DNA from: Phycisphaerae bacterium
GTDB taxonomy: Bacteria > Planctomycetota > Phycisphaerae > SM23-33
Direction: 5' to 3'
NCBI GenBank assembly: GCA_030610965.1
Contig: JAUWQU010000162.1
Coordinates: forward strand, 1 to 7,552
DNA: 7,552 nt
The translations under genes and the position numbers were made by a program. Shown here piece by piece: positions 6,307-7,552 of the stretch. Positions within the stretch are counted from its first letter, which is position 1, and each line of letters starts with the position of its first letter. A model generated the notes under the pieces. The model made no database searches. It had not been told where the DNA came from and saw nothing but the letters and a program-made list of their open reading frames with translations.

Positions 6307-7552
6307 ATGGATCAGCTTAACCTAATCGCGACTACTACTATGGGCCTTGAGGCCGTGGTGGCTCGGGAACTGGCGGACCTCGGCTATGAGCCGCGGATCG
6401 TGCAGACTGGGCGGGTGGCGTTTGTCGGCGATGAGTTGGCTATCTGCCGGGCCAACCTTTGGCTTCGCTGCGCGGACCGCGTGCTGATCCGGGTCGGGCA
6501 GTTCGAGGCTCGGGACTTCGGCGAGCTTTTCGACCGGGCCTACGCGCTTGACTGGCAGGACTGGATCGGACCGGCCGCGGCGTTTCCCGTGCAGGGGCGG
6601 TCGGTGGCGTCGCAGCTTTCCAGCGTGCCGGCCTGCCAGCGGATCGTCAAGAAGGCGCTCGTCGAGAAGCTCCGGGCCGCCCACAAAGTCGAAACGCTCG
6701 ACGAGTCCGGGCCGACATGCACTGTCGAGGTCGCGCTGCTCAAGGACGTCGCCACGCTCACCATCGACACGACGGGCGCGAGCCTGCACAAGCGCGGCTA
6801 TCGCACGCTTGTCGGGGTGGCGCCGCTGAAGGAGACCCTCGCGGCCGGGCTCGTGCTGCTTAGCTTCTGGAAGCCCGACCGCCCGCTGATAGACCCGTTC
6901 TGCGGCAGCGGGACGATACCCATCGAAGCCGCCCTCATCGGCCGAAACATCGCGCCGGGGCTCGGTAGGCCATTCGCCGCCGAGGCCTGGCCACTGCCTG
7001 GCGAGGCGCTCTGGCAGCAGGCGCGTCAGGAGGCCCGCGACCAGGCCATAACCGACGATCTGCCCATCCGCATCATCGGCACGGACATCGACCCCGAGGC
7101 GATCAAGCTCGCGCGCTTTCACGCCGAGCGTGCCGGTGCGGCCGGGCAGATACACTTCCAGCAGCGGAGCTTCGAGGAGCTTACCAGCAACCGCGAATAT
7201 GGCTGCGTCATCTGCAACCCGCCTTACGGCCTGCGGCTTGGCGAGGACGAGCAGGTCCGCGAGCTTTACAACTCGATGCCGCTCGTGCTGCGTCATTTGC
7301 AGACGTGGTCGCACTTCATACTCAGCGCGCGGAAGAACCTTGAGAAGACCGTCGGCCGGGCCGCCAACCGCAGGCGCAAGCTCTACAACGGTTCCATCGA
7401 GTGTACCTACTACCAGTTCCACGGCCCGCGCCCGGGCCATGGCAGTGGCACGGTCGCCCCGGCCGTGAGTAGCACGGGCCTCTTGCCCGTGAGTGGCACG
7501 GGCATCTTGCCCGTGCGTGGCACGGGCATCCTGCCCGGGCAGGGGCCAGGCG
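6307..7552 (+). CDS. rlmL: THUMP-domain 23S rRNA guanine-N2 methyltransferase, open at right edge
   Basis: The frame is open from ATG 6307 through 415 codons to the window end. The product opens LIATTTMGLEAVVARELADLGYE, the typical start of the YpsC/RlmL family, followed by a ferredoxin-like and THUMP RNA-binding region (to about 160). The Rossmann methyltransferase domain carries DPFCGSGTIPIEAAL (196-210, SAM binding), IIGTDIDPEAI (256-266) and the catalytic NPPYG (304-308) expected for base-amino methylation of guanine. In E. coli the same activity (m2G2445) is half of a fused RlmKL; here no second methyltransferase domain is seen before the edge. The family core ends near residue 375 (KLYNGSIECTYYQFHGPRP); residues 380-411 are encoded by 24-bp hairpin repeats and give GTGILPV-type units. 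GTG 6226 would add 27 residues but family alignment favours the ATG. Symbol is given by family, not by tested site specificity. Confidence 0.93.
   Translation, partial: MDQLNLIATTTMGLEAVVARELADLGYEPRIVQTGRVAFVGDELAICRANLWLRCADRVLIRVGQFEARDFGELFDRAYALDWQDWIGPAAAFPVQGRSVASQLSSVPACQRIVKKALVEKLRAAHKVETLDESGPTCTVEVALLKDVATLTIDTTGASLHKRGYRTLVGVAPLKETLAAGLVLLSFWKPDRPLIDPFCGSGTIPIEAALIGRNIAPGLGRPFAAEAWPLPGEALWQQARQEARDQAITDDLPIRIIGTDIDPEAIKLARFHAERAGAAGQIHFQQRSFEELTSNREYGCVICNPPYGLRLGEDEQVRELYNSMPLVLRHLQTWSHFILSARKNLEKTVGRAANRRRKLYNGSIECTYYQFHGPRPGHGSGTVAPAVSSTGLLPVSGTGILPVRGTGILPGQGPG
7444..7539 (+). repeat. Four in-frame 24-bp hairpin repeats
   Basis: Units start at 7444 (degenerate, 18 of 24 to unit three), 7468, 7492 and 7516. 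Each has the form AGTGGCACGGGCATCTTGCC plus CGTG. Each can fold as CACGGGC-5 nt-GCCCGTG, and neighbouring units can instead pair as GCCCGTG-5 nt-CACGGGC. Because 24 is a multiple of 3 the reading frame of the methyltransferase passes through, giving SGTVAPAV, SSTGLLPV, SGTGILPV and RGTGILPG. From memory, TGILPV strings are common in predicted planctomycete proteins. Confidence 0.9.

Noticed and set aside
6322..7440. Long open frame on the minus strand opposite the methyltransferase (372 codons)
   Set aside because: Same cause: the plus-strand frame carries intact DPFCGSG and NPPYG motifs, and the minus product is low-complexity Arg/Leu/Asp-rich.

Overview
The window looks like a chromosomal piece of a GC-rich planctomycete, most likely of the Phycisphaerae type. 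I infer this from three things: a secreted LamG protein with a PEP-CTERM sorting tail beside a small dockerin-like protein, a bacterial GlnRS, and intergenic spaces packed with short GC-rich hairpin repeats, some read into protein as GTGILPV units. Several genes lack a Shine-Dalgarno sequence. No phylogenetic marker fixes the lineage, so this is a judgement of style.

Layout. Positions 1-324 (minus) hold the N-terminal part of a DRE-TIM (HMGL-like) aldolase/lyase that runs off the left edge. A divergent intergenic region separates it from a radical SAM enzyme (541-1461, plus). After a cluster of four hairpin repeat units comes glnS (1676-3400, plus), the best-supported gene here. Two minus-strand genes follow, overlapping by ATGA: a LamG/PEP-CTERM exported protein (4384-3659) and a 66-residue exported protein with one EF-hand/dockerin-like loop (3662-3462). 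Back-to-back promoters around 4491-4565 appear to drive this pair leftward and an uncharacterised 237-residue protein rightward (4572-5285). A roughly 1-kb gene-free stretch (5286-6306) is built almost wholly of repeats. It begins with a copy of the last codons of glnS, then holds two large composite inverted repeats, 55-bp direct repeats and 13-bp tandem repeats. A THUMP/RlmL-type 23S rRNA guanine-N2 methyltransferase (6307 onward, plus) is open at the right edge, and its C-terminus is being extended by in-frame hairpin repeats.

How it fits together. glnS, the methyltransferase and perhaps the radical SAM enzyme belong to translation or RNA modification. The segment between the two glnS tails (about 3400-5364) holds three accessory genes with visibly more A/T-rich codons. 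It is bracketed by direct copies of the glnS 3' end, the pattern expected of DNA inserted at the end of a housekeeping gene. No integrase or transposase is visible, so the mechanism is open. A second theme is that repeat elements sit directly on gene ends: they supply the radical SAM stop codon, the last codons of the small dockerin-like gene and the methyltransferase tail.
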